In this document: positions 37,407 through 45,548 of the stretch, piece by piece
Layout: every line of letters starts with the position of its first letter
How positions within the stretch are numbered: the first letter of the stretch is position 1
Assembly (NCBI RefSeq): GCF_901827175.1
Contig: NZ_LR594662.1
Coordinates: 2,728,001 to 2,792,000 of the forward strand
Length of the DNA stretch: 64,000 nt
Source: Variovorax sp. RA8
Lineage (GTDB): Bacteria; Pseudomonadota; Gammaproteobacteria; Burkholderiales; Burkholderiaceae_C
Direction: 5' to 3'
The notes under the pieces: generated by a model
Databases searched by the model: none
What the model was told of the DNA's origin: nothing
Seen by the model: the letters and a program-made list of their open reading frames with translations, nothing else
Translations under genes and position numbers: made by a program

Positions 37407-39343
37407 GCGCGCTCCTCCTGGACGATGCCCGCCGCAGCGCAGGCATGCCGTGCCTCGCCCTCGCCGCCGTTGCTGTTCCATGCCGCAACCAGGGCCTCGA
37501 AGCCTGCGACCAGCGATTGCTCGAAGGCGTCGTCTTCCATCTTTCCGGCGAGCCATGCGGTGGCGGGCGCCATGAACAGGGTTCGGCCCACGGCAAAGCC
37601 GCGCACGAGCGGGCGGCCGCTGGTTGCCGCGATTGCCTTGGCCAGCTCTTCCGGGGAACGGCCACCGCCGAGCAGCAGGATCCCACGGCACATCGGGTTG
37701 TCGTTGCAAATCGCCTGTTCGATGGCGTCCCACGCGCTGGTGTCGGAAAAGGCGGGCAGCTTCCACCAGTCGGGCTTGACCCCCAGCGCCTGAATCGACC
37801 GGATGCGCCGTTCGGCAGCACGCGCGTCCTGCACCGTGTCCGGGTGCACCAGTTCGAGCAGCAGTTCCATTCCGTACATGGAAGTGGCGGCATACAACTC
37901 GCGCAGGCGCTCTTCCTGGAGCGTGCGACTCTCTTCGTCGTCCAGCGGCACCAGGCACTTGACGATGTGATGGCGCGGCCAATGCGCCAGATGGACCGCG
38001 GCGGGCAGGTCATCCTGGAAGCGGAGCGGGGCAGGGCCCGTCCTTTCGATCTTGCGGCCCACCCACGCGATGTCGGCACCGATGCGATGCAGCGCGTCTT
38101 CGCCCGCTTCATCGTCGAACAGCACGCCGACTTCCGGGCGTTGGCGGGCCATTCGCAGCGCAACTTCGGCGACGAGGCGTTTCAGCCCGGCAATGCTGCG
38201 CCCCTGTGCGCATGGCAGCCCCTCGAAGGGCGCCACGTGATCCGCTGCCATCACGAACACGGTCGATGGCCGCGGGCGCCGGGTGGTCGTGCGGTGCAGG
38301 TAGGCGAGGTATTCGCTGCGATGCAACGCATGGTCGTTCTGGCCTTCGCGCAGGAACCAGTCGAGTTCCTGGGTGGTCGGTGACGCAGGCGAGCATCCAT
38401 GGCGTGACACCACCAGGGCCCCCGTGGCGTTGCCGCGGCGGCAGCACTCAGCCCATGGCATGTCGCGCAGCCAGCCCGAAAGAAAACCCGAAAGGAAGCC
38501 GTCCCCGGCGCCGACCACGTTGAACACCTCCACCGGGAAGCCCGGGCCGACCACCCCATCCTCCACGCGCGACGGAATATCGCCAGGGAACACGACGCAC
38601 CCGGCGGCACCTCGCTTCAGGACGATCGGGGCTGCAGTCAGGCGCCGGATTGCCTTGAGCGCCTTGATGGTATCGATGTCACCGCCGGCGATATGAATCT
38701 CTTCCTCGGTGCCTACGACAAGATCGAAGCGGGACATGAAACGCCGAGTCGCTTCGGTGGCCCGCGACGAGTCGACGTAGCGGCTTTCACCACCGTCGCG
38801 CGACACCAAGCCCCAGAACACCGGGCGATAGTCGATATCGAAGATCACCTTCGTGCCGCGTGCCTTCGCACGCTCGACGGCAGAACCGATGTTGGCGGTA
38901 GCTGCATCGGTCGTCAGGTGGGAGCCCGAGACGAGCAGGGCGTGCGCCGAGCCGATGTACTCCTCCGTGTAGTCGCCGGGCGCGATTGCCATGTCGGCGC
39001 AGTTCTCGCGGTAGTGCAGCAGGGGAAAGCTGTCCTTGTTCCGAATGCCGAGGAAGGCCACGGCCGTCAGCCGCTGCGAATCGGGCACGACGTGGCGCGT
39101 ATCCACGCCCTCGCGCTCGAGGCTTTCGCGCAGGAAGCGGCCATTGTGGTCGTCGCCAACCCGCGTGATCAGGCCGACGCGCAAACCGAGACGGGCCGTG
39201 CCGATGGCAATGTTGGCAGGGCATCCGCCCACGTATCTTGAAAACGACGAGACGTCTTCGAGGCGAGCGCCAACCTGGTCGCCATACACGTCGACGATGG
39301 TGCGGCCCATGGTGATCAGGTCCAGCGGACGAGAGTGAATCAT
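37403..39343 (-). CDS. iolC: Bifunctional 5-dehydro-2-deoxygluconokinase/DUF2090 aldolase (IolC fusion)
   Basis: 646 aa and first gene of the operon. The N-terminal PfkB kinase (about 1-325) shows the two family signatures GGCPANIAIGTARLG (39-53) and VFNVVGAGDGFLSGFLSG with the catalytic Asp of GAGD. The C-terminal DUF2090 domain (about 335-646) is the class I-like aldolase found fused to IolC in many Proteobacteria (VGVLFDDEAGED, KCLVPLDDEES, GILLLGGG). In myo-inositol breakdown the two activities phosphorylate 5-dehydro-2-deoxy-gluconate and split it. No iolB, iolD, iolE or iolG lies in the window, so the substrate may be an analogue. The ribosome-binding site is weak. Confidence 0.92.
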   Translation of the reverse strand: MIHSRPLDLITMGRTIVDVYGDQVGARLEDVSSFSRYVGGCPANIAIGTARLGLRVGLITRVGDDHNGRFLRESLEREGVDTRHVVPDSQRLTAVAFLGIRNKDSFPLLHYRENCADMAIAPGDYTEEYIGSAHALLVSGSHLTTDAATANIGSAVERAKARGTKVIFDIDYRPVFWGLVSRDGGESRYVDSSRATEATRRFMSRFDLVVGTEEEIHIAGGDIDTIKALKAIRRLTAAPIVLKRGAAGCVVFPGDIPSRVEDGVVGPGFPVEVFNVVGAGDGFLSGFLSGWLRDMPWAECCRRGNATGALVVSRHGCSPASPTTQELDWFLREGQNDHALHRSEYLAYLHRTTTRRPRPSTVFVMAADHVAPFEGLPCAQGRSIAGLKRLVAEVALRMARQRPEVGVLFDDEAGEDALHRIGADIAWVGRKIERTGPAPLRFQDDLPAAVHLAHWPRHHIVKCLVPLDDEESRTLQEERLRELYAATSMYGMELLLELVHPDTVQDARAAERRIRSIQALGVKPDWWKLPAFSDTSAWDAIEQAICNDNPMCRGILLLGGGRSPEELAKAIAATSGRPLVRGFAVGRTLFMAPATAWLAGKMEDDAFEQSLVAGFEALVAAWNSNGGEGEARHACAAAGIVQEERA

Positions 39344-39363
39344 GAAGATTTCAACGCAGTGAT

Positions 39364-39377
39364 TGGTATCGATACCA
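39364..39377. promoter_or_regulatory. Perfect 14-bp palindrome, probable LacI-family operator
   Basis: TGGTATCGATACCA is a perfect palindrome with a central CG, the defining shape of LacI/GalR operators. It ends 21 bp upstream of the iolC-like start, where a bound repressor would block transcription or early elongation. The LacI gene of the same operon (31889-32911) is the natural candidate to bind it. Confidence 0.8.
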
Positions 39378-39436
39378 TGCATTCTCCGCCCCGCAGCGGC
39401 GTGAAAGCCATCCGTGGCAACCCTAGGACTGAGGAG

Positions 39437-40252
39437 TCAGCGCCGCGAGCCCAAGCCTTGTTCTATGTCGCGCACCATTGCGATCAGCCGGGGCCGAACC
39501 TCGCTAAGCAGCGTGTCTCGCGACATAGACTGCGCCGGCCCCGCCGCGTTGATAACCATCAGCGGCAGGCCGCCGCCCGGCTGGAAGGGCACGGCGATGC
39601 CGTTGATCTCCTTCTGCCATTCGCCGAAGGAGCCGACGCAGCCGTTCTCGGCGAAGTCGTTGCAGGCCTGCCGAATGCCTTTCTCGATGCGCGGCCACGC
39701 GATCGGATCGAGCGCCTGGATGCGCTCCTCCAGCGCCAGCCGCACGTTCTCCGGCGCCGCCGCAAGATAGGCGCGGCCCATCGCGGTGGTGGCCAGCGGG
39801 ATGCGCGCGCCGATGTCCAGCCGCAGCGTCACGATCGAATGGCCGCGGCAGTTCTCGATGTAGAGCATCGACATCTCGTCGCGCAGGCCGAGCGAGACCT
39901 GCGTGCCGGTGTCGATCGCCAGCTGCTGCATCAGCGGCCGGCTCATCTCCTTGACGTCCAGCCGCGCCAGCGTGGTGCCGCCGAGCATCAGCGTCGCCAT
40001 GCCAAGGCGATAGCGCCCCGATTCCTCGACGTGATGCAGGTAGCCGAGGCTGGTCAGCGTGTAGGTGAGGCGCGTGACGGTGGATTTGGGCAGCTTGCAG
40101 CGCTCCGCGAGCTCCTGGTTGCCAAGGCGCTCCTCGCCGGACCTGAAGCAGCGCAGCACGTCGAGGCCGCGCGCCAGGGCGGTGACGAAGTGGCGGTCTT
40201 CGCGGCCATCTTCCAGCACATCCGGATCGAAGGGGGCGGGGGAATTCTTCAT
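39437..40252 (-). CDS. IclR-family transcriptional regulator
   Basis: 271 aa. An N-terminal winged helix-turn-helix (LGNQELAERCKLPKSTVTRLTYTLTSLGYL, about 49-78) is followed by the IclR effector domain (TQVSLGLRDEMSMLYIE, ARIPLATTAMGRAYLAA, NGCVGSFGEWQKEINGIAVPF). The start MKNSPAP has AGGAGACGTC upstream. It is divergent from the iron alcohol dehydrogenase gene and likely controls it through the inverted repeat at 40356-40378. It lies 93 bp upstream of the iolC-like operon on the same strand, so an effect on that operon is also possible. Confidence 0.93.
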   Translation of the reverse strand: MKNSPAPFDPDVLEDGREDRHFVTALARGLDVLRCFRSGEERLGNQELAERCKLPKSTVTRLTYTLTSLGYLHHVEESGRYRLGMATLMLGGTTLARLDVKEMSRPLMQQLAIDTGTQVSLGLRDEMSMLYIENCRGHSIVTLRLDIGARIPLATTAMGRAYLAAAPENVRLALEERIQALDPIAWPRIEKGIRQACNDFAENGCVGSFGEWQKEINGIAVPFQPGGGLPLMVINAAGPAQSMSRDTLLSEVRPRLIAMVRDIEQGLGSRR

Positions 40253-40355
40253 GACGTCTCCTGCGTTCTGCACAGCGGTATCGAGGTGGGTGCCGCGAGG
40301 CGTCCAACCCTATGAAGCCACCCCAGGTGGACCCAGAATTGCAGAATTATGAACC

Positions 40356-40378
40356 GCACTGCAAAACAAGTGCAGTGC
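40356..40378. promoter_or_regulatory. Inverted repeat in the iclR/adh intergenic region (candidate IclR operator)
   Basis: GCACTGCA and TGCAGTGC are perfect 8-bp arms separated by 7 bp (AAACAAG). Just upstream CAGAATT occurs twice in tandem (40335-40341 and 40343-40349). The repeat ends 19 bp before the dehydrogenase start, a typical position for repression or class II activation. Confidence 0.65.
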
Positions 40379-40397
40379 CATTACAGGAGACAACCCC

Positions 40398-41600
40398 ATG
40401 GAGCAGTCCGTTGCAATCGGTGCCCACAATTTCGCTTCGATCGAGCGCGTCGTGTTCGGGCAACCCGCGGCCGGCGTGATCGTGGCCGAGGCGGCACGGC
40501 TGGGGAGCCGGCGGGTCTTCATCGTCGCGAGCCGCACGCTGCGCACGCAGACCAGCGTGATCCGCGAGATCGAGACCGCACTCGGCGATCGCCATGCGGC
40601 CACCTTCGACGGCATCCCGCAGCACACGACCCGCGGCGGCGTGGCGCGCGCAACGGCGGCGGCCCTGGAAGCAGAGGCCGACCTGGTGGTGGCGGTAGGC
40701 GGCGGCTCCGTCATCGACGCCTCGAAGATGGTGCTGCTGTGCATGCGCCACGGCATGACCGACGAGCACCTGGAGGCGCTCGACCGCTTCGAGGTGAAGC
40801 TGGGCGAGGATGGCAAGCCGGTCCGGCCCGTCTTCGACGGCCCCGCGCTGCGCATGATCGCGGTGCCCAGCACGCTCAACGGCGGCGAGTTCAACGGCGG
40901 CTGCCTGGTGACGGACGAGCGCCGCAAGCTCAAGCAGACCTTCTTCCACCCGCTCATGATGCCGCGCACCGTCGTGCTCGATCCGGCCTTGACGCTGCAC
41001 ACGCCCGAGTCGCTGTGGCTGGGCTCGGCCACCCGCGCGCTCGACCATGCCATCGAGGCGCTGCTGTCGACCACGCCGACGCCGCTGGCCGACGCCGCGG
41101 TGCTCGACGGCATTGCCCGCATGGCACGTGCGCTGCCGGCGTGGAAGGCCGAGCCGCAGAGTCTGCCCGTGCGCGCCGAGTGCCAGGTTGCGAGCTGGCT
41201 CTGCTCCTACGGCCTGTCCAGCCGCGGCCCGCAGGGCGGGGTGATGATGGGTCCCAGCCATGCCATCGGCCATGTGCTGGGCGGCAGCTGCGGCGTGCCG
41301 CACTACTACTGCACGCCCGTGATGATGCCGGCGATCTTGAGGTGGTCGGAGCCCGCCACGTCAGCGCGCCAGCCTCAGCTGGCCCAGGCGCTGGGCCGGC
41401 CCGCGCTGAGTGCGGCCGAGGCGTTTGCCGAGCTCGTGAAGTCCCTGGGCCTGCCCGCGACGCTGCGCGACGTCGGCGTGGATGCGAGCCAGTTCGAGAT
41501 GATCGCCCGCACCAGCATGCGCGAGCTCTTCATCCACGGCAACGCGCGCAAGATCTCCGGGCCCGCCGAGGTGCTGGAGATCCTGCGCCTCGCAGCCTAA
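40398..41600 (+). CDS. Iron-containing alcohol dehydrogenase/maleylacetate-reductase-like enzyme
   Basis: 400-aa group III alcohol dehydrogenase. The NAD-binding loop VVAVGGGSVIDASKM (about 93-107) and FIVASRT are intact. Metal ligands are expected in SATRALDHAIEALLS (Asp, His) and MMGPSHAIGHVLGG (two His). The family includes maleylacetate reductases of aromatic catabolism, so the pair with an IclR regulator fits a catabolic step. AGGAGACAAC precedes the ATG. Its stop is followed directly by a 159-bp inverted-repeat element. Confidence 0.9.
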   Translation: MEQSVAIGAHNFASIERVVFGQPAAGVIVAEAARLGSRRVFIVASRTLRTQTSVIREIETALGDRHAATFDGIPQHTTRGGVARATAAALEAEADLVVAVGGGSVIDASKMVLLCMRHGMTDEHLEALDRFEVKLGEDGKPVRPVFDGPALRMIAVPSTLNGGEFNGGCLVTDERRKLKQTFFHPLMMPRTVVLDPALTLHTPESLWLGSATRALDHAIEALLSTTPTPLADAAVLDGIARMARALPAWKAEPQSLPVRAECQVASWLCSYGLSSRGPQGGVMMGPSHAIGHVLGGSCGVPHYYCTPVMMPAILRWSEPATSARQPQLAQALGRPALSAAEAFAELVKSLGLPATLRDVGVDASQFEMIARTSMRELFIHGNARKISGPAEVLEILRLAA

Positions 41601-41759
41601 GAAGCTGTGAACGAACCCGCCACGCCCGCTCATCCCGCCCAGGCGGCCCCACTCTGCGTTGCAAATGCTCGCCGTAGCGCGAGCTACGGCTGCGCTTTAC
41701 GCCTTGATTGGGGCCACCTGGGCGGTCTGCTCGGCCGCGCCGGGTTCATTCACAGCTTC
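41601..41759. repeat. MITE/REP-like element, nearly fully self-complementary (159 bp)
   Basis: The ends GAAGCTGTGAACGAACCC and GGGTTCATTCACAGCTTC are inverted copies with one mismatch, and the halves stay partly complementary throughout, meeting at GCTACGG/CCGTAGC. No protein is encoded. It starts immediately after the dehydrogenase stop and ends 9 bp before the thioesterase stop, filling the convergent gap, where it could act as a bidirectional transcriptional barrier. Confidence 0.8.
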
Positions 41760-41768
41760 TGAGCGCGT

Positions 41769-42305
41769 TCAGCGCTTCGTCTCGAACACCAGGCAGGTGG
41801 TGGTGGCGTGCGCGTACAGCGTGCCGTCGGGACCGAAGAGGCGCGCCTCCGCGGTCGCGAGCTGCCGGCCGCAATGGACCACCTTGCCCTCCGCGCGCAC
41901 CCGCTGCACCTTGGGCGTGACGCCCTTCACATAGTTCACGCCCAGCTCCGCCGTGGTGTAGGCGCGCCCGGGCGGCATCATCGTGTGCACCGAGCAGCCC
42001 AGTGCCGAGTCGAGCAGGGTGGCGACCCATCCGCCATGGATGGTGCCGAGCGGGTTCAGGTGCTGCGGCAGCGGCGTGCCCTGGAACACCGCGACGCCGG
42101 GGCTCACCGAGAGGATGGTGAAGTCGAGCGTCTTGGCGATGGCGGCGTAGGGAATGTCGCCGCGCAGCATGGCCTGCATGACTTCGAGCCCGGTCTTGCC
42201 TTCGACCTGCTCGGGGCTGGCCAGGCCGGGACCCGGGCCGGCTTCCAGGCGGGCGATGACCTCGCGTTCTTCGGCGAGCCAGGATTCAAGTGAGGTGCTC
42301 TGCAT
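41769..42305 (-). CDS. Hotdog-fold acyl-CoA thioesterase (PaaI/DUF4442-like)
   Basis: 178 aa. The hotdog helix and its active-site region read LNPLGTIHGGWVATLLDSALGCSVHTMM, with the conserved GG and the Asp in LLDSALG. A helical N-terminus of about 50 residues precedes it. ELGVNYVKGVTPKVQRVRAEGKVVHCGRQLATAEARLF is the second family block. It hydrolyses an acyl-CoA. The start MQSTSLES has GGAGAAAG upstream; an upstream ATG would cross the MarR operators. Divergent from marR and probably in its regulon. Confidence 0.86.
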   Translation of the reverse strand: MQSTSLESWLAEEREVIARLEAGPGPGLASPEQVEGKTGLEVMQAMLRGDIPYAAIAKTLDFTILSVSPGVAVFQGTPLPQHLNPLGTIHGGWVATLLDSALGCSVHTMMPPGRAYTTAELGVNYVKGVTPKVQRVRAEGKVVHCGRQLATAEARLFGPDGTLYAHATTTCLVFETKR

Positions 42306-42330
42306 CAAGGGTCTTTCTCCGATATGAAGG

Positions 42331-42357
42331 TTGCATATGCAATGGTTGTAGATACAA
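42331..42357. promoter_or_regulatory. Tandem dyads between thioesterase and marR (candidate MarR operators)
   Basis: TTGCATATGCAA (42331-42342) is a perfect 12-bp palindrome and TTGTAGATACAA (42346-42357) has 5-bp perfect arms. The centres are 15 bp apart, in a 61-bp divergent region. Both fit the TTGnnnnnnCAA pattern of MarR sites. Confidence 0.7.
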
Positions 42358-42366
42358 TCATCGGCC

Positions 42367-42831
42367 ATGGATGCTATCGCAAAACCGCAGGGCTGTACCA
42401 ACTTCAGGTTGCGCCGCCTGACGCGCATGGTGTCGCGGCACTACGACGCCCACGTGGCCGCGTCCGGCCTCAAGACCACGCAGTACTCCCTGCTCTCGCA
42501 TGTGCTGAGCCTGGGCCCGCTGCGGCCCGTGGATCTCGCGCAGGCGATGAACGTCGACGCCTCCACGCTGAGCCGCAACCTCAAGTCCATGCTCGCCGCC
42601 GGCTGGCTGATCCAGGGCGAGGGGCCCGATGCGCGCAGCCGGCTGATCGCGATCACCGACACCGGCCGCGCCAAGCGGGCCGAGGCGCAGCGCCTGTGGC
42701 GTGCCGCGCAGACGGAGCTCAACGGGATGCTCGGCGTCGAGCGTGTCGTGGCCCTGCACCATTTGATCGACGACAGCATCGCGCTGCTGCAGCGCGCCGG
42801 ATTGAAAGACGAGGAAAGCAGTGATGAGTGA
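42367..42831 (+). CDS. MarR-family transcriptional regulator
   Basis: 154-aa winged-helix dimer. The DNA-binding region is GPLRPVDLAQAMNVDASTLSRNLKSMLAAGWLIQGEG (about 51-87) with the wing DARSRLIAITDTG. A cysteine at residue 10 in GCTNFRLRRL could be redox-sensitive, as in OhrR-type members. It shares a coding overlap with the MFS gene, which starts 5 bp before the marR TGA. Two operator-like dyads lie directly upstream, so it likely represses itself, the MFS transporter and the divergent thioesterase. Confidence 0.93.
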   Translation: MDAIAKPQGCTNFRLRRLTRMVSRHYDAHVAASGLKTTQYSLLSHVLSLGPLRPVDLAQAMNVDASTLSRNLKSMLAAGWLIQGEGPDARSRLIAITDTGRAKRAEAQRLWRAAQTELNGMLGVERVVALHHLIDDSIALLQRAGLKDEESSDE

Positions 42832-44083
42832 TTCCAACCCCAACCCCGCCGCGAGCGCAGGGCCTTCCGCCGTGCGCCGCTACGCGCTGTGGCTCGTGCT
42901 GCTGGCGACCGCCGGCACTTTCGCCCTCACGATGGGCGTACGCCAGACCATGGGCCTGTTCCTGTCGGCGGTCAATACCTCGACCGGACTCGGCGTCGCC
43001 AGCATCAGCCTGGCCTTCGCCTTCGGCCAGCTCTGGTGGGGGCTGACGCAGCCCTTCGCCGGCGCCGTGGCTGACCGCATCGGCACCGGCCGCGTGATCT
43101 TCATCGGCGTGCTGCTGGTGGCCCTGGGCACCATCATCACGCCCTTCATGACGACGACGGCCGGCCTGATCTTCGCGATCGGCGTGCTGGCGGCGGGCGG
43201 CGCCGGCATGGCCGGGCCCTCGGTGCTGATGGGCGCCACTGCGCGCCTGGTGACGCCGGCGCAGCGCGGGCTGGCCACGGGCATCGTGAACGCGGGCGGC
43301 TCCTTCGGCCAGTTCGCGATGGCGCCGATCGCCATCGGCCTCACCGCCGCCTACGGCTGGGCCAATGCAATGCAGGTGCTGGGCTTCCTGATCCTGCTGG
43401 CGCTGCCGGCGGTCTTCGTGCTCAGGGGCAATTCCAATGCGCTCGCCGCGGCCTCGGGTGCCAAGCGCCTGAGCGCGCGCGAAGCGGTCGGGCAGGCGCT
43501 CGCGCTGCCGAGCTTTCGCCTGCTGAGCCTTGGCTTCCTTGTCTGCGGCTTCCACGTGGCCTTCCTCGCGACCCACCTGCCGGGCGTGATCGCAGCTTGC
43601 GGGCTGCCGCCGGAAGTGGGTGGCTGGTCGCTCGGCATCATCGGCCTGTTCAACATCGTCGGCAGCCTCGCGATGGGCTGGGCGGTGGGTCGCTGGCGCA
43701 TGAAGTCGCTGCTCGCGCTGCTCTATGCAACGCGCGGCGTGGCGGTGCTGATCTTCCTGCTGGCGCCGAAGACGACGCTGGTGATGCTGCTCTTCGCCGC
43801 GGTGATGGGCGTGACCTTCCTCTCGACGGTGCCCCCGACCGCAGGCCTGGTGGCCAAGATGTTCGGCCCCGCCAACATGGCGATGCTGTTCGGCATCGTG
43901 ATGCTGGCGCACCAGGTGGGCGGCTTCCTCGGCGCCTACCTGGGCGGCACCATCTTCGAGGCCACCGGCAGCTACGACTGGGTCTGGTACATCGACATCG
44001 TGCTGGCCGCCGGAGCTGCGCTGGTCAACCTGCCGATCCGCGAGGCGCTCGTGCCAGCGCGCGCCGCGAAGGCGGCGGCCTGA
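42824..44083 (+). CDS. Major facilitator superfamily transporter
   Basis: 419-aa inner-membrane transporter with about 12 hydrophobic segments. AGAVADRIGTGRVIFIG carries the MFS loop 2-3 signature; TARLVTPAQRGLATGIVNAGGSFGQFAMAP is typical of oxalate/formate antiporter- and MCT-like members. The ATG at 42824 lies inside the marR end and GAGGA lies 9-13 nt upstream; a GTG one codon earlier is possible. The MarR partner suggests efflux or uptake of an aromatic acid or drug. The direction is unknown. Confidence 0.9.
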   Translation: MSDSNPNPAASAGPSAVRRYALWLVLLATAGTFALTMGVRQTMGLFLSAVNTSTGLGVASISLAFAFGQLWWGLTQPFAGAVADRIGTGRVIFIGVLLVALGTIITPFMTTTAGLIFAIGVLAAGGAGMAGPSVLMGATARLVTPAQRGLATGIVNAGGSFGQFAMAPIAIGLTAAYGWANAMQVLGFLILLALPAVFVLRGNSNALAAASGAKRLSAREAVGQALALPSFRLLSLGFLVCGFHVAFLATHLPGVIAACGLPPEVGGWSLGIIGLFNIVGSLAMGWAVGRWRMKSLLALLYATRGVAVLIFLLAPKTTLVMLLFAAVMGVTFLSTVPPTAGLVAKMFGPANMAMLFGIVMLAHQVGGFLGAYLGGTIFEATGSYDWVWYIDIVLAAGAALVNLPIREALVPARAAKAAA

Positions 44084-44108
44084 TACAGCCGCAGGCCAAG
44101 GTACTCCA

Positions 44109-45512
44109 GTGAGCACCGTCGATCCGCGAACGCGCCTGCTGCTCGAGGCGCCGATCGCCCGCACCCTCCTGCGGCTCGCCATGCCCAACGTGCTGGTGAT
44201 GGTCGCGCAGGCTTCGGTAGGCCTGATCGAAACCTACTTCGTAGGCAAGCTCGGCACCGATGCGCTGGCCGGCATGGCGCTGGTGTTCCCGATCGTCATG
44301 CTGATGCAGATGACCTCGGCCGGTGCCGTCGGCGGCGGCATTGCCTCGGCCATCGCGCGGGCGCTGGGTGGCCAGCGCCGCGCCGATGCCAATGCACTGG
44401 TGCTGCACGCGATGCTGGTGGCACTGGGCTTCGGCCTGGTCTTCAGCGCCGTGCTGCTCGTCGGAGGTCGCGCGCTCTATGCGCGCATGGGCGGCGAGGG
44501 GGCTTCGCTCGACGCCGCGGTGACCTATTCGCACTGGGTGTTTGCGGGTGCCGTGCTGGTGTGGATCTTCAATTCGCTGGCGGCAGTGATCCGCGGCACC
44601 GGCAACATGGCCGTGCCGGCGAGGGTGACGGTGGGCGGCGTGGTCTTCCTGATCCCGGTGTCGCCACTGCTGATCTTCGGCTGGGGCCCCATCCCCGCGC
44701 TCGGCATCGCGGGCGGCGCGCTGGCGCTGCTGCTGTACTACCTGGTCGGGACGCTGGCACTGCTGTTCTACCTGCGCTCCGATGCCAGCTACCTGAAGCT
44801 CTCGCTGGCGGGCGTGCGGCTGCGCTGGCCGCTGTTCCGCGACATCCTGCGCGTGGGTCTGATCTCGGCCATCGCCACCGTCTGCGTCAACCTTTCCATC
44901 GCGGTCGCCACCGCGCTCGCCGGCCAGTTCGGCGCCGGCGCGATTGCCGGCTATGGCACCGGCGCCCGCCTCGAATACCTGCTGGTGCCGCTGGTCTTCG
45001 GCTTCGGCGCGCCGCTGCTGGCGATGGTCGGCACCTGCATCGGCGCCGGCCAGCGCGAGCGCGCGCTGCGGGCCACGTGGGTCGGCGTGGCCATGGCCTT
45101 CGCGATGGCCGAAGCGGTCGGGCTGGCGGCCGCGTTGTTCCCGCGGCCCTGGCTGCTGCTCTTCGGCAACGATGCGGCCATGCTCGAGGCCGGCACGCAG
45201 TACCTGCGTACGGTGGGTCCCTTCTACGGCTTCTTCGGCGCCGGGCTGGTGCTGTACTTCGCCTCTCAGGGCGCGGGGCGGCTCCTGTGGCCGGTGCTGG
45301 GCAACGTGGCGCGGCTCGTGGTCGCCGCGGTCGGCGGCTGGCTGGCGCTGCGCTGGACCGGCGAGCTGGTGCACGTCTTCACGGCCCAGGCCGTGGCGCT
45401 GGTGGTCTACGGGGCCCTCATTGCCGGGGCGATCGCGGGCGGTGCGTGGTTCGGGCCGGTGGGCTGGCCGCGCAGCACTGCCGGACTGCTGCGGCGGGTC
45501 GACGCCTCCTGA
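44109..45512 (+). CDS. MATE-family multidrug/cation antiporter
   Basis: 467-aa inner-membrane protein with 12 predicted helices in two similar halves. The start is a GTG (VSTVDPRTRLLLEAPIARTL). MatE features: LAMPNVLVMVAQASVGLIETYFVGKLGTDALAG and SAGAVGGGIASAIARALGGQR in the first half, VATALAGQFGAGAIAGYGTGARLEYLLVP and FGAPLLAMVGTCIGAGQRERA in the second. It starts 25 bp after the MFS gene, so it is probably in the MarR operon. Exports drugs or cationic compounds by Na+ or H+ exchange. Confidence 0.92.
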   Translation: MSTVDPRTRLLLEAPIARTLLRLAMPNVLVMVAQASVGLIETYFVGKLGTDALAGMALVFPIVMLMQMTSAGAVGGGIASAIARALGGQRRADANALVLHAMLVALGFGLVFSAVLLVGGRALYARMGGEGASLDAAVTYSHWVFAGAVLVWIFNSLAAVIRGTGNMAVPARVTVGGVVFLIPVSPLLIFGWGPIPALGIAGGALALLLYYLVGTLALLFYLRSDASYLKLSLAGVRLRWPLFRDILRVGLISAIATVCVNLSIAVATALAGQFGAGAIAGYGTGARLEYLLVPLVFGFGAPLLAMVGTCIGAGQRERALRATWVGVAMAFAMAEAVGLAAALFPRPWLLLFGNDAAMLEAGTQYLRTVGPFYGFFGAGLVLYFASQGAGRLLWPVLGNVARLVVAAVGGWLALRWTGELVHVFTAQAVALVVYGALIAGAIAGGAWFGPVGWPRSTAGLLRRVDAS

Positions 45513-45548
45513 TTCCTTTCCCCTCTCCCAACATTCCTGGAGCTTCAC

